Shown here piece by piece: positions 42,307-51,400 of a stretch of 62,699 nucleotides of DNA (positions within the stretch are counted from its first letter, which is position 1; every line of letters starts with the position of its first letter). The notes below the pieces were generated by a model that was given only the letters and a program-made list of their open reading frames with translations, had not been told where the DNA came from and made no database searches. Origin of the DNA: Kiritimatiellia bacterium (GTDB lineage: Bacteria; Verrucomicrobiota; Kiritimatiellia; RFP12; UBA1067); NCBI GenBank assembly GCA_028686345.1, contig JAQUCE010000015.1, positions 1 through 62,699 on the forward strand, read 5' to 3'. The position numbers were made by a program, and so were the translations under genes.

Positions 42307-43449
42307 TTAAATCTCCCTCTCAGTGTCAACAAGACACTTATTGATGCATTTTTCCAGCTCAAGCCTAAATGGTTTGATATCTTTGCCGCGCGTCTGCGTC
42401 AACATGATTCCAATAATGTCGCGCTCAAAATCAATCCAGCAGTTGGTTCCGGAGGAGCCGGTGTGGCCGACAAGCAGGGCCTTTCCTGATTCATCTTTTT
42501 TGCGAATAAAAAGACCGCCACGCGCAATGCTGCCATGCGGCACCCCGGCAAGCATCTCAGCCAGTACTTGAGGTTCAAGAAACAGCCGGCCTTCATGTTG
42601 ACCGTTGTTACGGATCATGAGCAACCAACGGCTAAGATCAGGCGCAATTGAGATGATGGCGCCGCCGGAGGAGCTGTACATGTTCATCGCAGGAATAAAT
42701 CCCACTCTTGATTTTTGGAGTGCGCCATCTTTACCGCGGAAATATTGGGTCGGCATGGGGCCGACCAGTTTCAGACTCGCGGCATCACGGTAAAAGGTGC
42801 GCGCCATGCCGAGTGGCTTCGCGAGCTCGGCAACAAACAATTCGTTACGCGGACGGCTGGCCGCAACCTCAAGAACACGCGCCGCGACATCCGTGCCGAT
42901 GCCGCTGTAAGCGTAGCGAGCGCCTGGTTGCGCCTCAAAGCGAAACTCAAGCGCATATCGCTTCACAACCTCAGCCAGCGGCTTCTCAAAGGTCCAGGAG
43001 GCGAACCAGGGAGTTCCCCCGGGTGCGTAGAAGCTGCGCATGCCCGAGGTGTGGGAGAAGAGTTCGATCATGGTTGGCGCCCGCGAAACAGGAAGACCAG
43101 ACTCCAGCCTCAGACCAATGAATTCAGGCAGATACTCTGAAACAGGCGCGGTCAAATTTAACTTCCCCTGCTGGCTGAGACGAAATGCCGCGGTGCCAAG
43201 CAGAGGTTTACTGATCGACGCGATGACCACCGGGGTTTGCACCTGAAAGGGCTCTTTGGATTCCAGGTCGACAAAGCCAAAACCCTCTGCAAAGACCACC
43301 TCACCGCGGTGCAGAACGAGAACGCTGCCACCAGCCACCTTTCCACTGGTCACAGCCTCTGTAAGCAAGTTGCGAACCAGCGCAAAATCCGGGATTGCAT
43401 TGGCGGCGAAATTTAAAAACAAAACGGCAATAAAAATCAAACGACTCAT
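42307..43449 (-). CDS. Exported serine hydrolase, beta-lactamase class C / esterase family
   Basis: 380 residues from the ATG at 43449, which has AAAGGA upstream and begins a signal peptide (MSRLIFIAVLFLNFAANA). The SxxK motif is ASISKPLLG (Ser78, Lys81). The Tyr motif is YAYSGIGTDV, and the third motif is VGHTGSSGTNC. Family members include penicillin-binding-like peptidases, D-aminopeptidases and esterases, so the substrate is open. It is coupled to the coiled-coil protein downstream. Repeats occupy 43477-43575 upstream. Confidence 0.88.
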   Translation of the reverse strand: MSRLIFIAVLFLNFAANAIPDFALVRNLLTEAVTSGKVAGGSVLVLHRGEVVFAEGFGFVDLESKEPFQVQTPVVIASISKPLLGTAAFRLSQQGKLNLTAPVSEYLPEFIGLRLESGLPVSRAPTMIELFSHTSGMRSFYAPGGTPWFASWTFEKPLAEVVKRYALEFRFEAQPGARYAYSGIGTDVAARVLEVAASRPRNELFVAELAKPLGMARTFYRDAASLKLVGPMPTQYFRGKDGALQKSRVGFIPAMNMYSSSGGAIISIAPDLSRWLLMIRNNGQHEGRLFLEPQVLAEMLAGVPHGSIARGGLFIRKKDESGKALLVGHTGSSGTNCWIDFERDIIGIMLTQTRGKDIKPFRLELEKCINKCLVDTEREI

Positions 43450-43464
43450 AATTTTCCTTTGCAC

Positions 43465-43693
43465 CTATTACAAAATCGTCAACCAGCATCGTCGCCGCTA
43501 TCGTCAACCAAAGGCGCGGCCGACCTCAGTGGGTCCGGTTTCCAACCGGACATGTCCGATTGGAAATCGGAGCTACGTTGCTTCCGCACAAAAGGCGTGA
43601 CCGCTTTACTCGCGCACTGGCGCACTTACGCACTCGCGCACTTCTCCACTCCGCTCCAGGTGCGGAGCTAATCCCTTACTCAAAGATCCGGCT
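43465..43693. repeat. Dispersed repeats between the serine hydrolase and the sulfatase
   Basis: A GACGATG-type half element (about 43477-43510) is followed by a segment with ATGTCCGATTGGAAATCGG that also lies at about 29479-29510. Confidence 0.65.
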
Positions 43694-45112
43694 TCACTCT
43701 TGCTGCGCCATGGGATCACCCATTCTTTGGTTCAGTGCGTTGAGTGCTGTGCGCAGCTCTTTCATTTTAGGGGCGTATTCAGGGTTACCGGCCAGATCGC
43801 GCATCTCATGGGGGTCAGCCACCAGGTTGTAGAGTCGCACAACCCCGGCGGTTGGATACCAGAGCAGCTTCCACCCCTGTTTAGTGATCATCCGCTGGGT
43901 CTTCATATATGCGCCGTAAACCTCGTCGTAGTGCGTGGTTGTCTCCGCGCGCAGCAGCGGCAGAAGAGTTTGGAAATCAACGCCCGCCACTGTTGCGCCA
44001 GCCAACTGGAGCGCGGTGGGCATCACATCTTGCAGGTAGATCGGCGCGTCAATCGTCATCCCAGGTTTCACATCCGGCCCGACCACGAGAAAGGGGACAC
44101 GCACGCTGTGCTCATACATATTCTGTTTTCCGACCAGGCCGTGATGTCCTACCGCCAATCCATGATCCGCTGTGAAAACAATATAGGTGTTGTCAGCTTT
44201 TCCCGTTGCTTTCAAGGCCTGGAAGATACGTCCGATCTGATCATCCATATGGGTGATGAGCGCGAAATACTCCTGGCGGTGGATCTTGACAGCATACTCG
44301 GTGCGCGGATAAGGCATCAGCCGTTCATCGCGCAGCCCTTTGCCGCAAATTTGTTCGGCATATGGATATTCCGGCAGATAATTTTCGGGCAATTTGATGC
44401 GGGAGAGCGGATAGCGGTCGATATACTCTTTTGGAGATTGACGCGGGTCATGGGATGCGTTGAAGGCCAGATACATAAAAAACGGCTTCTCGCTTTTGGC
44501 GGCCTGCTGCAGAAATTCAATGCTGTTATCGGCAACCACTTCGCTCCAGTGCTTGCCACCCTGCCAGAAGCCGCCGTACTTCGTCTCCCAGGGTTTCCAG
44601 CCAGCTAAATAATCCGCTTCATCCTTGGGCCGGTCATACCCTTCGGGTGTTTGATTCGGCATGCCGCCGCGCACATCTTTGGAGCTATCAAAAACAGAGG
44701 GCACATTCACCCCGTTCACATGCCATTTACCGGTCATATAGGTTTCATAGCCGGCCTGCTTCATCCGCTGCGACCAGAAAAGATTTTTCTCAGCCAGCTG
44801 TTTTAGATTGGCACTCTGAGCCTGCCAGACAAAGCGTCCGGTATTAAGCATGGCGCGGCTGGCCACGCACACCGCCCCGTTCCAGGCACCCATGTTGTAG
44901 GCGTGCGTGAAGGTGGCGCCGCGCTCGGCGAGTTGGTCGAGATGCGGCGTGTCGATGTCCATCATCTTGTAGGCACCGATAGTTTCGTAAGTCATATCAT
45001 CCGCGAAAATAAACAGGATATTCGGCTTTGCTCTCTCAGCGTTGCACAGCGTCGCCACAGCGGCACCCAGCATAAAAATCATTGTTGTTTTGCTCCATCG
45101 ATTCATTCGCAT
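43694..45112 (-). CDS. Secreted formylglycine-dependent sulfatase
   Basis: 472 residues, with AAGGAG well spaced before the ATG at 45112. Signal peptide to about residue 25. Metal-binding Asp38-Asp39 are in LFIFADDMT. The sulfatase signature GAVCVASRAMLNTGR gives C-x-A-x-R, with Cys82 as the formylglycine site. The Lys/His segment TGKWHVNG and FTADHGLAVGHHGLVGK complete the site. The C-x-A-x-R form can be matured by radical-SAM (anSME-type) or other systems; no such gene is in the window. It would remove sulfate from a sugar or small ester in the periplasm. It is divergent from the SSS symporter genes. Confidence 0.93.
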   Translation of the reverse strand: MRMNRWSKTTMIFMLGAAVATLCNAERAKPNILFIFADDMTYETIGAYKMMDIDTPHLDQLAERGATFTHAYNMGAWNGAVCVASRAMLNTGRFVWQAQSANLKQLAEKNLFWSQRMKQAGYETYMTGKWHVNGVNVPSVFDSSKDVRGGMPNQTPEGYDRPKDEADYLAGWKPWETKYGGFWQGGKHWSEVVADNSIEFLQQAAKSEKPFFMYLAFNASHDPRQSPKEYIDRYPLSRIKLPENYLPEYPYAEQICGKGLRDERLMPYPRTEYAVKIHRQEYFALITHMDDQIGRIFQALKATGKADNTYIVFTADHGLAVGHHGLVGKQNMYEHSVRVPFLVVGPDVKPGMTIDAPIYLQDVMPTALQLAGATVAGVDFQTLLPLLRAETTTHYDEVYGAYMKTQRMITKQGWKLLWYPTAGVVRLYNLVADPHEMRDLAGNPEYAPKMKELRTALNALNQRMGDPMAQQE

Positions 45113-45365
45113 ATCACTCCTTAACAGCTAAACTTATAAAATTATATTCTCTCAACTTCTGTTACAAAAAACAAGAAGCATTTGAACGATCATTTTTTCT
45201 AAGATAATGTAGGAAATTACAGTGGGTTAATGCTATTATTACCACATTGGAGTTTAACACACTCTCAGACTTCGCTTGAATCCGGGAGGGTAAACAAGCT
45301 GGTGCCACAAAAGGCGAAATCCGAGATCGCGGAAATGAGCCCACAAATAAAAGGGGAGAAAACAA

Positions 45366-45590
45366 ATGGATATGCTGCGTGTATGGCCGATTATTTGTCA
45401 ATTTGGTATTGGGGCCGTGCTATGCGGCGCGGGAATATGGGGCGGCCTGAAAGGGGGTTATCTCAATCTAAAGGTTCAGCAAGACAGGAACCTTTTAACG
45501 GCTATAACCGTTGGTTATGTGCTGTTATTAATTACTTCATGTGTGTTTACATTTTTCGCGCCTTATTGGGCTACAGGAGGAGCCCAATGA
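45366..45590 (+). CDS. Small two-helix membrane protein coupled to an SSS symporter
   Basis: 74 residues: MDMLRVWPIICQFGIGAVLC, a Gly-rich link, then a second hydrophobic helix (ITVGYVLLLITSCVFTFFA). An AGGGGAGAA ribosome site precedes the ATG. Its stop overlaps the start of the symporter (ATGA), so they are translated together. Small partner proteins are known beside some SSS transporters, for example the DUF997/YhdT type beside PanF. I do not recognise this one as a named family. It probably assists assembly or activity of the symporter. Confidence 0.72.
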   Translation: MDMLRVWPIICQFGIGAVLCGAGIWGGLKGGYLNLKVQQDRNLLTAITVGYVLLLITSCVFTFFAPYWATGGAQ

Positions 45591-47416
45591 CCACACAACT
45601 CATCGGATCCCACCTTGATTACATTGTTGTTGTTCTATATTTTGTGATTGTATTAGGGTTTGGCCTTTACTTTGGACGCTATACAGCTTCGACTAAAGAT
45701 TTCTTTTTTGGCGGGCAGCGCTTCAGCTGGTGGTTAATCTCGTTTTCCTGTGTCGCCACGGTGGTGGGCAGCTACAGCTTTATCAAATACAGCGCGGCTG
45801 GGTTCAGGTATGGAATCTGCAGCACCCAAAGTTATCTCAACGACTGGTTCTGGCTCCCGATCACGGTACTACTGTGGATACCGATTATATACTATCGCAA
45901 GATTATCACGATCCCTGAATATATGCAGCACCGCTTTGATCGAAAGACTCGAATCGCAGCGACATTTATCATACTGCTTTATCTCGTCGGCTACATCGGA
46001 ATCAACCTGGTGACCTTAGGCCGGACACTGCACACACTGATGGGGTGGGAGATCATGACCGGCGCCACCGTGACAGCGATTGCAGTGGGCGCATATGTTT
46101 ACGCAGGCGGTCAAACAGCAGTGATCATGACAGACTTAATACAGGGAGTCATATTGCTGATGGCCGGGTTAGGCCTGTTTTTTGCCGGTGTTTATCACTT
46201 GGGAGGATTCGGTGAGTTCTGGGCTCTTTTGCCCACCAGCCATAAATTCATTTTCTCAGAATTTAATGCTCCGCCTGAGTTCAGTTTTGTTGGGATTTTC
46301 GCCCAGGACGGGCTGGCTAACACCGGGGCGTTCATGCTGATGAACCAAGGCATCATTATGCGCTTCATGTCGCTCAAAAGCGTTCAGGAAGCACGCAAAA
46401 TGACGTTCTTCTGGATTCTGGTGTTGGCCCCCTTAGCGGCTCTGGCTGTGAGCGGGGCTGGATGGGTTGCCAAGGCAATGGTTGTGAAAGGCGAGCTCAA
46501 CACCGAGGCCGGGGATTCATTTATCAAAGTCGCCCACTTTCTCTGTCGTCCAGGCGTTTTCGGCTTTGTTCTGGCCGCCTTGATTGCCGCGCTGATGAGC
46601 ACAGCCGACACACTGATCAACGCTGTCAGCGCCATCTTTGTCAATGATGTTTACCACCCTTATTTAAAGCCGGGCGCGGATGACCAACAGTGTTTAAAGG
46701 TCGCCAAAATAAGCAGCTTAGTAGCAGCTGGCTTAGGTCTGGCCCTGGTTCCAATCTTTGCGCGGGACACCCTTTACGGGGCCCACGCCATGTTTACCGC
46801 CGCGGTCACCCCCCCGATTGTGATGGTGATTTTAATGGGTGTTTTATGGCGGCGGTACAATCACACAGCCGCTTTTGCAACCATGGTTGGCGGTTCGGCT
46901 CTGGTTTTTCTATCATTCAAGTGGGACCATGCCTTGATTGGCCCGCTTGATTTCGGAATGGGGGCAGGCAGCTACAAATTTATGCGCGCTCTGTTTGGCC
47001 TCATCGCCTCAGGCGTCATAGGCGTTGCAGTGACCTTCTTAACGCGCGCTCAACCGCTATCCAGGATTGCCGGGCTTGTGGCAGGCACGCAGGTGGAGGC
47101 CATGCGCCAGTTTAAAGGGGGCGAGCCTAACCGGCGGATCGGGAAAAAGGCCGGCCTGATGGTTAAGATTGACGTCGCCCTTAGCGAGGCGGATATCGCT
47201 CTTGTTCCCCGGGCGGCACTGGATAAGATGGCGGCTGAGAGCGGAGATTTGCTCTATGCCTGCCATTCAAGCTGGTGGTACGGTGGCTTAAGATCCGTGC
47301 ATCTAAAGGCCGGCGGTCTAGCAGCTGAAGAGGGTGTCCTGCATATAAGCCCGGCTGCCGCAAGCAGCGCCAACTTCAGTGAAGGCCAACAAATATTGCT
47401 TGAAAAAATAATTTAG
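45587..47416 (+). CDS. Sodium/solute symporter (SSS family)
   Basis: 609 residues from the ATG at 45587, preceded by AGGAGG; longer upstream extensions are not credible. About 13 membrane helices; the N-terminus HLDYIVVVLYFVIVLGFGLY and FFFGGQRFSWWLISFSCVAT are typical of SSS proteins. It should import a sugar, polyol or organic acid with Na+. The last ~110 residues (after FLTRAQPLSRIAGL) are cytosolic and not part of the transport core; they may be regulatory. It is divergent from a sulfatase and co-oriented with a chain of exported proteins, so the substrate could come from their action. Confidence 0.93.
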   Translation: MTTQLIGSHLDYIVVVLYFVIVLGFGLYFGRYTASTKDFFFGGQRFSWWLISFSCVATVVGSYSFIKYSAAGFRYGICSTQSYLNDWFWLPITVLLWIPIIYYRKIITIPEYMQHRFDRKTRIAATFIILLYLVGYIGINLVTLGRTLHTLMGWEIMTGATVTAIAVGAYVYAGGQTAVIMTDLIQGVILLMAGLGLFFAGVYHLGGFGEFWALLPTSHKFIFSEFNAPPEFSFVGIFAQDGLANTGAFMLMNQGIIMRFMSLKSVQEARKMTFFWILVLAPLAALAVSGAGWVAKAMVVKGELNTEAGDSFIKVAHFLCRPGVFGFVLAALIAALMSTADTLINAVSAIFVNDVYHPYLKPGADDQQCLKVAKISSLVAAGLGLALVPIFARDTLYGAHAMFTAAVTPPIVMVILMGVLWRRYNHTAAFATMVGGSALVFLSFKWDHALIGPLDFGMGAGSYKFMRALFGLIASGVIGVAVTFLTRAQPLSRIAGLVAGTQVEAMRQFKGGEPNRRIGKKAGLMVKIDVALSEADIALVPRAALDKMAAESGDLLYACHSSWWYGGLRSVHLKAGGLAAEEGVLHISPAAASSANFSEGQQILLEKII

Positions 47417-47530
47417 ATTGCGGGTATAAAAAAAATAGGATAGAGTCTTTAGTGATTTGACATAAAGAACGTTTTTCAAGATTTTTCTCAAGGAAGGAGC
47501 TGTTTTGTTAAAAATATTAACATTAAAAGC

Positions 47531-48832
47531 GTGATTGCTTTGGTTGCTCTGGCCGTATCGGCTTGTTTCTGCCATGGTTCGGCAGAGGTAATCCGTGAAT
47601 GGAAGGGGACGAAAGGGGTTACGATCAGAGCCTCTTTCGTAAGTGTTAAAGAGGAATATGTCTACCTGAAACTTGAGAGCGGGCAGGAGGTTCAGGCGTT
47701 GATTAAAAATCTGTGCAGCGAGGATCAGGCATACATTATAGAGAAGGCCTATGAGGCGCGTGATATAGAGGTGACCTATGCCAAAGAGAGTTCTGGATTT
47801 TACAAAGAGAGCGGTGTTTCTTCAGCGGCGCTAAGCCGTGATATGATTACCTTTAGAATTATAGAACAGCAACTGGATGGGTCATTCAAGACTACCGGTG
47901 ATTCCCGGTGGCTGTTGAAAACGATTGAGTTTGTTGAAAAAGAGATGGTTGCCGTAAACAAAGCGATGGCTGGAGAACGTCTGGTATCTGAGGGCAAGTT
48001 TGTCTTAATCAACTACTCAGTGGAAAATGATTCCCCTATACCGGCAACTCCGCCGCCGCCATTGCTGGTGGATCAGCGTGACCGTAAATATCTGCCGCTT
48101 GACAACTACCGGAGCGCGCCTTTTATTCCCAAGGGTGCCCTGCAGCCGGAGCAGGATGTTATTCAGCCAGGGTTCAAAAAACAGTTTTGCTCGGTTTATG
48201 AGGTCCCTTTAACCTGCGAAGCTGAAGCGCTGGAGGTGTTTCCAACCCAAGTGCCCGGCTTTTCCGTTAGACGGTTTGAGGTGGTTGGCAAGCGCGTTAA
48301 TTTGAAACTGACAGCAGTGAAGGCCGAAGTTGCCGAGGATAAACCATTGCCGGTGGTTGCTGAACCTGCCAACTTTAATGTTTTCATGAAGTGCATCCGT
48401 CTGGGACAGGGCGGGAATACGACCGGGTATTACTATGATTACAATAAAAAACGCTCGCTGGCCTATGGGGTTGAGTTGCGGACAACCAGTGGAAGCTCTG
48501 AAAAACTCACGGTTAAAGCATATTTTATTGGCCAGATATCGGGCGGGAAAGATGTTGTAGCTGATAAGCAACAGATGGATCTTGAGGTCATGCCTGGCAG
48601 AATTGAACGACTCTCCCTGCAGTCAGCGGAAATTTCTCAAAACTACTATTATTTTTACAGAGGCTCCTCTTCAACCAGGACCAGCGCAAAACTGGCGGGC
48701 GTGATTATTCAAGTGTGGCAGGGCAACGAAGTACTCGCGGGTTACTCCTCATTAAGCCAATGGAACAAGCACATAAAATCAACTGAAATCATCGATGAGT
48801 TAGGCGAGCTAAGGCACTCCCAATTCGATTAA
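47531..48832 (+). CDS. Exported protein with SHD1-like N-terminal domain (start region probably frameshifted)
   Basis: 433 residues from a GTG at 47531. Residues ~15-60 (IREWKGTKGVTIRASFVSVK, then NLCSEDQAYI) match the SHD1-like beta domain common in PVC proteins. The remaining ~370 residues are beta-rich with no recognised family. The GTG has no ribosome site. A strong one, AAGGAAGGAG, lies at 47490-47499 before a TTG at 47505 in another frame. One extra A in the A5 run at 47510-47514 would join them and give a good signal peptide (NINIKSVIALVALAVSACFC). It is probably periplasmic or surface exposed. Confidence 0.72.
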   Translation: MIALVALAVSACFCHGSAEVIREWKGTKGVTIRASFVSVKEEYVYLKLESGQEVQALIKNLCSEDQAYIIEKAYEARDIEVTYAKESSGFYKESGVSSAALSRDMITFRIIEQQLDGSFKTTGDSRWLLKTIEFVEKEMVAVNKAMAGERLVSEGKFVLINYSVENDSPIPATPPPPLLVDQRDRKYLPLDNYRSAPFIPKGALQPEQDVIQPGFKKQFCSVYEVPLTCEAEALEVFPTQVPGFSVRRFEVVGKRVNLKLTAVKAEVAEDKPLPVVAEPANFNVFMKCIRLGQGGNTTGYYYDYNKKRSLAYGVELRTTSGSSEKLTVKAYFIGQISGGKDVVADKQQMDLEVMPGRIERLSLQSAEISQNYYYFYRGSSSTRTSAKLAGVIIQVWQGNEVLAGYSSLSQWNKHIKSTEIIDELGELRHSQFD

Positions 48833-48873
48833 TGAAGGAACCTTCTCGATTAAAAGCGCAATAAGACAACACT

Positions 48874-50304
48874 ATGACAAAACGCATAAAAGTATCAATT
48901 TTGCTGCTGGTTTCTTTGGCGTTTTCGGGGCGTGCCGGGTTTGTTGACCGGAGCGCGGCGCTTGTGCCAAAAGGCCGTGCGCTGGGAAAGGGCCCCGGCT
49001 CTTGGGGGGATTACAACCGGGACGGATATCCGGACCTCAACACAGGCGCTGCTCTCTGGCGCAATCATGGCGGCACCAACTTCACGAAAATCGCCAAATA
49101 CGGCCCCGGGCCCTGGGGCGATGTCAACAACGACGGTTATCTTGACCTTTTCCGCTATTCACTACCATGCCGAGTTATACTTTACGACCCGGCAACAGAT
49201 GCCTTTTCGATCTCGGATGAGCCCAAGGTCGCAACACCCCAAAACCCGCTGGCAGCTTGCTGGGCCGATTTTCACGGCGATGGGTTTATCGATCTGTACG
49301 TGAGTGGCTACGAAACATATCCGACTGACTATTGGCCGGACACCATCCTCTCGAACCGGTGCGATGGCACGATGATCATGACGTGGAAACAAACAGGCGA
49401 TATCGACCCAGCGCGTGGCGTCACGGCCTGTGATTTCGACGAAGACGGCGATATGGATGTTTATGTCTCCAATTATCGCCTTGAGGCCAATCTTCTATGG
49501 CAAAACAACGGACATGGCGTGTTCACCAACGTTGCGGCGGCCTATGGAGTGGCGGGCGACTATAATGGTTACAGCTATTCCTACGGACACACTATCGGAT
49601 CGGCATGGGGCGATCTCGACAATGACGGTCATTTCGACCTCTTTGTCGGGAACTTCAGCCACCCGCACGCACACCAGGATCGTTCGAAATTTTACCGTAA
49701 CACAGGAGCTTCCGGCGGCTATCATTTCGAAGACAAAAGTTCCGGTGCCGGATTGGTGTGGCAGGAGTCTTTTGCTTCGCCAGCTCTGGGCGATTACGAT
49801 AACGACGGTTATCTGGATCTATATTTCACCACGGTATACAGCGGTGACAAACCGGTGCTGTACCGAAACAACGGAGAGTGGACGTTTTCCAATGTAACCT
49901 CTTCCGAGGGGTTGGCAGGGCTCGGCTCCACCTACCAGGCAGCCTGGGCTGATATAAACAACGATGGGTTTCTGGATTTGGTTACCAACGGAAAGCTGTT
50001 TATAAACTCCGGCAACAAAAATCATTGGATACAACTAACTCTCGAGGGAGACGGCAAGCACATCAACCGGGCCGCAATCGGAGCTCAAGTGCGTATCGGA
50101 TGGAAAGGAAAGGTTTTGACCCGTCAGGTGGAAGGCGGAACAGGCCAAGGTAACCAGAACGATTTAAGGCTTCACTTCGGCCTTGGGGATCAAACAGAGC
50201 CGGTGACGATCGACATTGTCTGGCCGAATGGCGCTAAACAAAGAGTTGAAAACCTTGCGGTCGACAAGTTTTACCACATTACTCCGGCCCCCGGGCTCTA
50301 TTGA
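48874..50304 (+). CDS. Exported FG-GAP/VCBS propeller protein with ASPIC/UnbV C-terminus
   Basis: 476 residues, signal peptide to about residue 22. At least seven Ca-binding loops of the type D-x-[ND]-x-DG occur (DYNRDGYPDL, DVNNDGYLDLF, DFHGDGFIDLYV, DFDEDGDMDVYV, DLDNDGHFDLFV, DYDNDGYLDLYF, DINNDGFLDLV), forming an integrin-like propeller. The last ~85 residues are an ASPIC/UnbV domain (HWIQLTLEGDGKHINRAAIG to IDIVWPNG). Such CRTAC1-like proteins are extracellular and bind glycans or proteins; the activity is unknown. The stop overlaps a TTG start of the next frame. Confidence 0.9.
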   Translation: MTKRIKVSILLLVSLAFSGRAGFVDRSAALVPKGRALGKGPGSWGDYNRDGYPDLNTGAALWRNHGGTNFTKIAKYGPGPWGDVNNDGYLDLFRYSLPCRVILYDPATDAFSISDEPKVATPQNPLAACWADFHGDGFIDLYVSGYETYPTDYWPDTILSNRCDGTMIMTWKQTGDIDPARGVTACDFDEDGDMDVYVSNYRLEANLLWQNNGHGVFTNVAAAYGVAGDYNGYSYSYGHTIGSAWGDLDNDGHFDLFVGNFSHPHAHQDRSKFYRNTGASGGYHFEDKSSGAGLVWQESFASPALGDYDNDGYLDLYFTTVYSGDKPVLYRNNGEWTFSNVTSSEGLAGLGSTYQAAWADINNDGFLDLVTNGKLFINSGNKNHWIQLTLEGDGKHINRAAIGAQVRIGWKGKVLTRQVEGGTGQGNQNDLRLHFGLGDQTEPVTIDIVWPNGAKQRVENLAVDKFYHITPAPGLY

Positions 50305-51386
50305 TTGCTGGCTGCCGAAATCGCTTAAACTATGCGCCGCAGCTTCGTCCAGTCAATCCAGGCGACCGATTTTTTCTGCCGCTTTTGATCAACGATGCAG
50401 GTGAGCGTATTCACGGACACAATATTTCAGTAACCGAGTCAGTGGATTGCACGGTCGAGGATGTGACCATTTACACCGCCCGCAGCGGCATGAATTACCT
50501 GCTATCCCGCAATGAGGGGCGCATCACACTGCGCAACACTCGTATTGATTTTAAACCCGGTAGTCAACACATCTGCACCACCTGGCGCGATGGAGTGCAT
50601 TGCAAGGATAATCGGGTTGGTCCGCTAATCGAAGGCTGCTATTACGAAGGCATGCTGGATGACAGCATTAACATCAGCGCCAATACCGCTATGGCGTCCG
50701 AGATTATCTCGGAGCAAGAGTTTGTCCTGACAGGGCCACGCTTCGACGTGGGCAATGATGTCATGGTTTTTGATCCGGTCAGCGGTGAAATTATCGCCCG
50801 CTCCAAGGTGGTTGCAGTCAAAGCGATTGGGCGTGACTGGCGCGTTGAGTTGAAGAGTCCGGTTAAAGGGGTTATTGCCGGAACCAAGCGCGCAGCTTTG
50901 GATGTTAAATCAACACACTTCTACAACATGAGCTACATCAATGATGGTCTCATTGTGCGTAACTGCACATTTAAACCGCAGCGTCGCCACGCTCTGCTTG
51001 TGCGTTCATGCAATGGCGTGTTTGAAAACAATATTGTTGACGGTGTCGGCGGAGCGGCTGTTAGAATGAGCAATGAGCTTGGCTCTTTCTACGAAGGGCC
51101 ATTCCCCTTCAATAATATCATCCGCAATAACAAAATTAAAAACACACAGACAACCGCTATTCAAATCTGCACGGTTAGCCTGAATGGTGACAGTAAAATA
51201 ACACGTGATATCATTGTGGAGGGCAACACCATTGTGCCGCTGCCGGGTGCTTTTGCAGTCGACGTAAAACGCGCTGAAAATGTTGTTTTGCTGAACAACA
51301 CTTTTCTTGATGAAAATGGAAATGCGCGTGGCCAAGATGCTGTCAATATCCAACAGTCATCCAATGTGGAGTTTAGCCGTAAGTGA
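50301..51386 (+). CDS. Right-handed beta-helix protein lacking its N-terminal half
   Basis: 361 residues of a parallel beta-helix (repeated hydrophobic rungs such as NISVTESVDCTVEDVTIYTA and GLIVRNCTFKPQRRHALLVR). These are typical of pectate-lyase-like or pectinesterase-like PVC proteins of 600-700 residues. Here the signal peptide and the first rungs are missing: the frame opens abruptly after the FG-GAP gene with a weak TTG at 50301. A deletion has probably joined the two genes. Without export the remaining protein may be non-functional. It could still be read by coupling to the upstream gene. Confidence 0.65.
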   Translation: MIAGCRNRLNYAPQLRPVNPGDRFFLPLLINDAGERIHGHNISVTESVDCTVEDVTIYTARSGMNYLLSRNEGRITLRNTRIDFKPGSQHICTTWRDGVHCKDNRVGPLIEGCYYEGMLDDSINISANTAMASEIISEQEFVLTGPRFDVGNDVMVFDPVSGEIIARSKVVAVKAIGRDWRVELKSPVKGVIAGTKRAALDVKSTHFYNMSYINDGLIVRNCTFKPQRRHALLVRSCNGVFENNIVDGVGGAAVRMSNELGSFYEGPFPFNNIIRNNKIKNTQTTAIQICTVSLNGDSKITRDIIVEGNTIVPLPGAFAVDVKRAENVVLLNNTFLDENGNARGQDAVNIQQSSNVEFSRK

Positions 51387-51400
51387 GAAAGGAAGAACAA

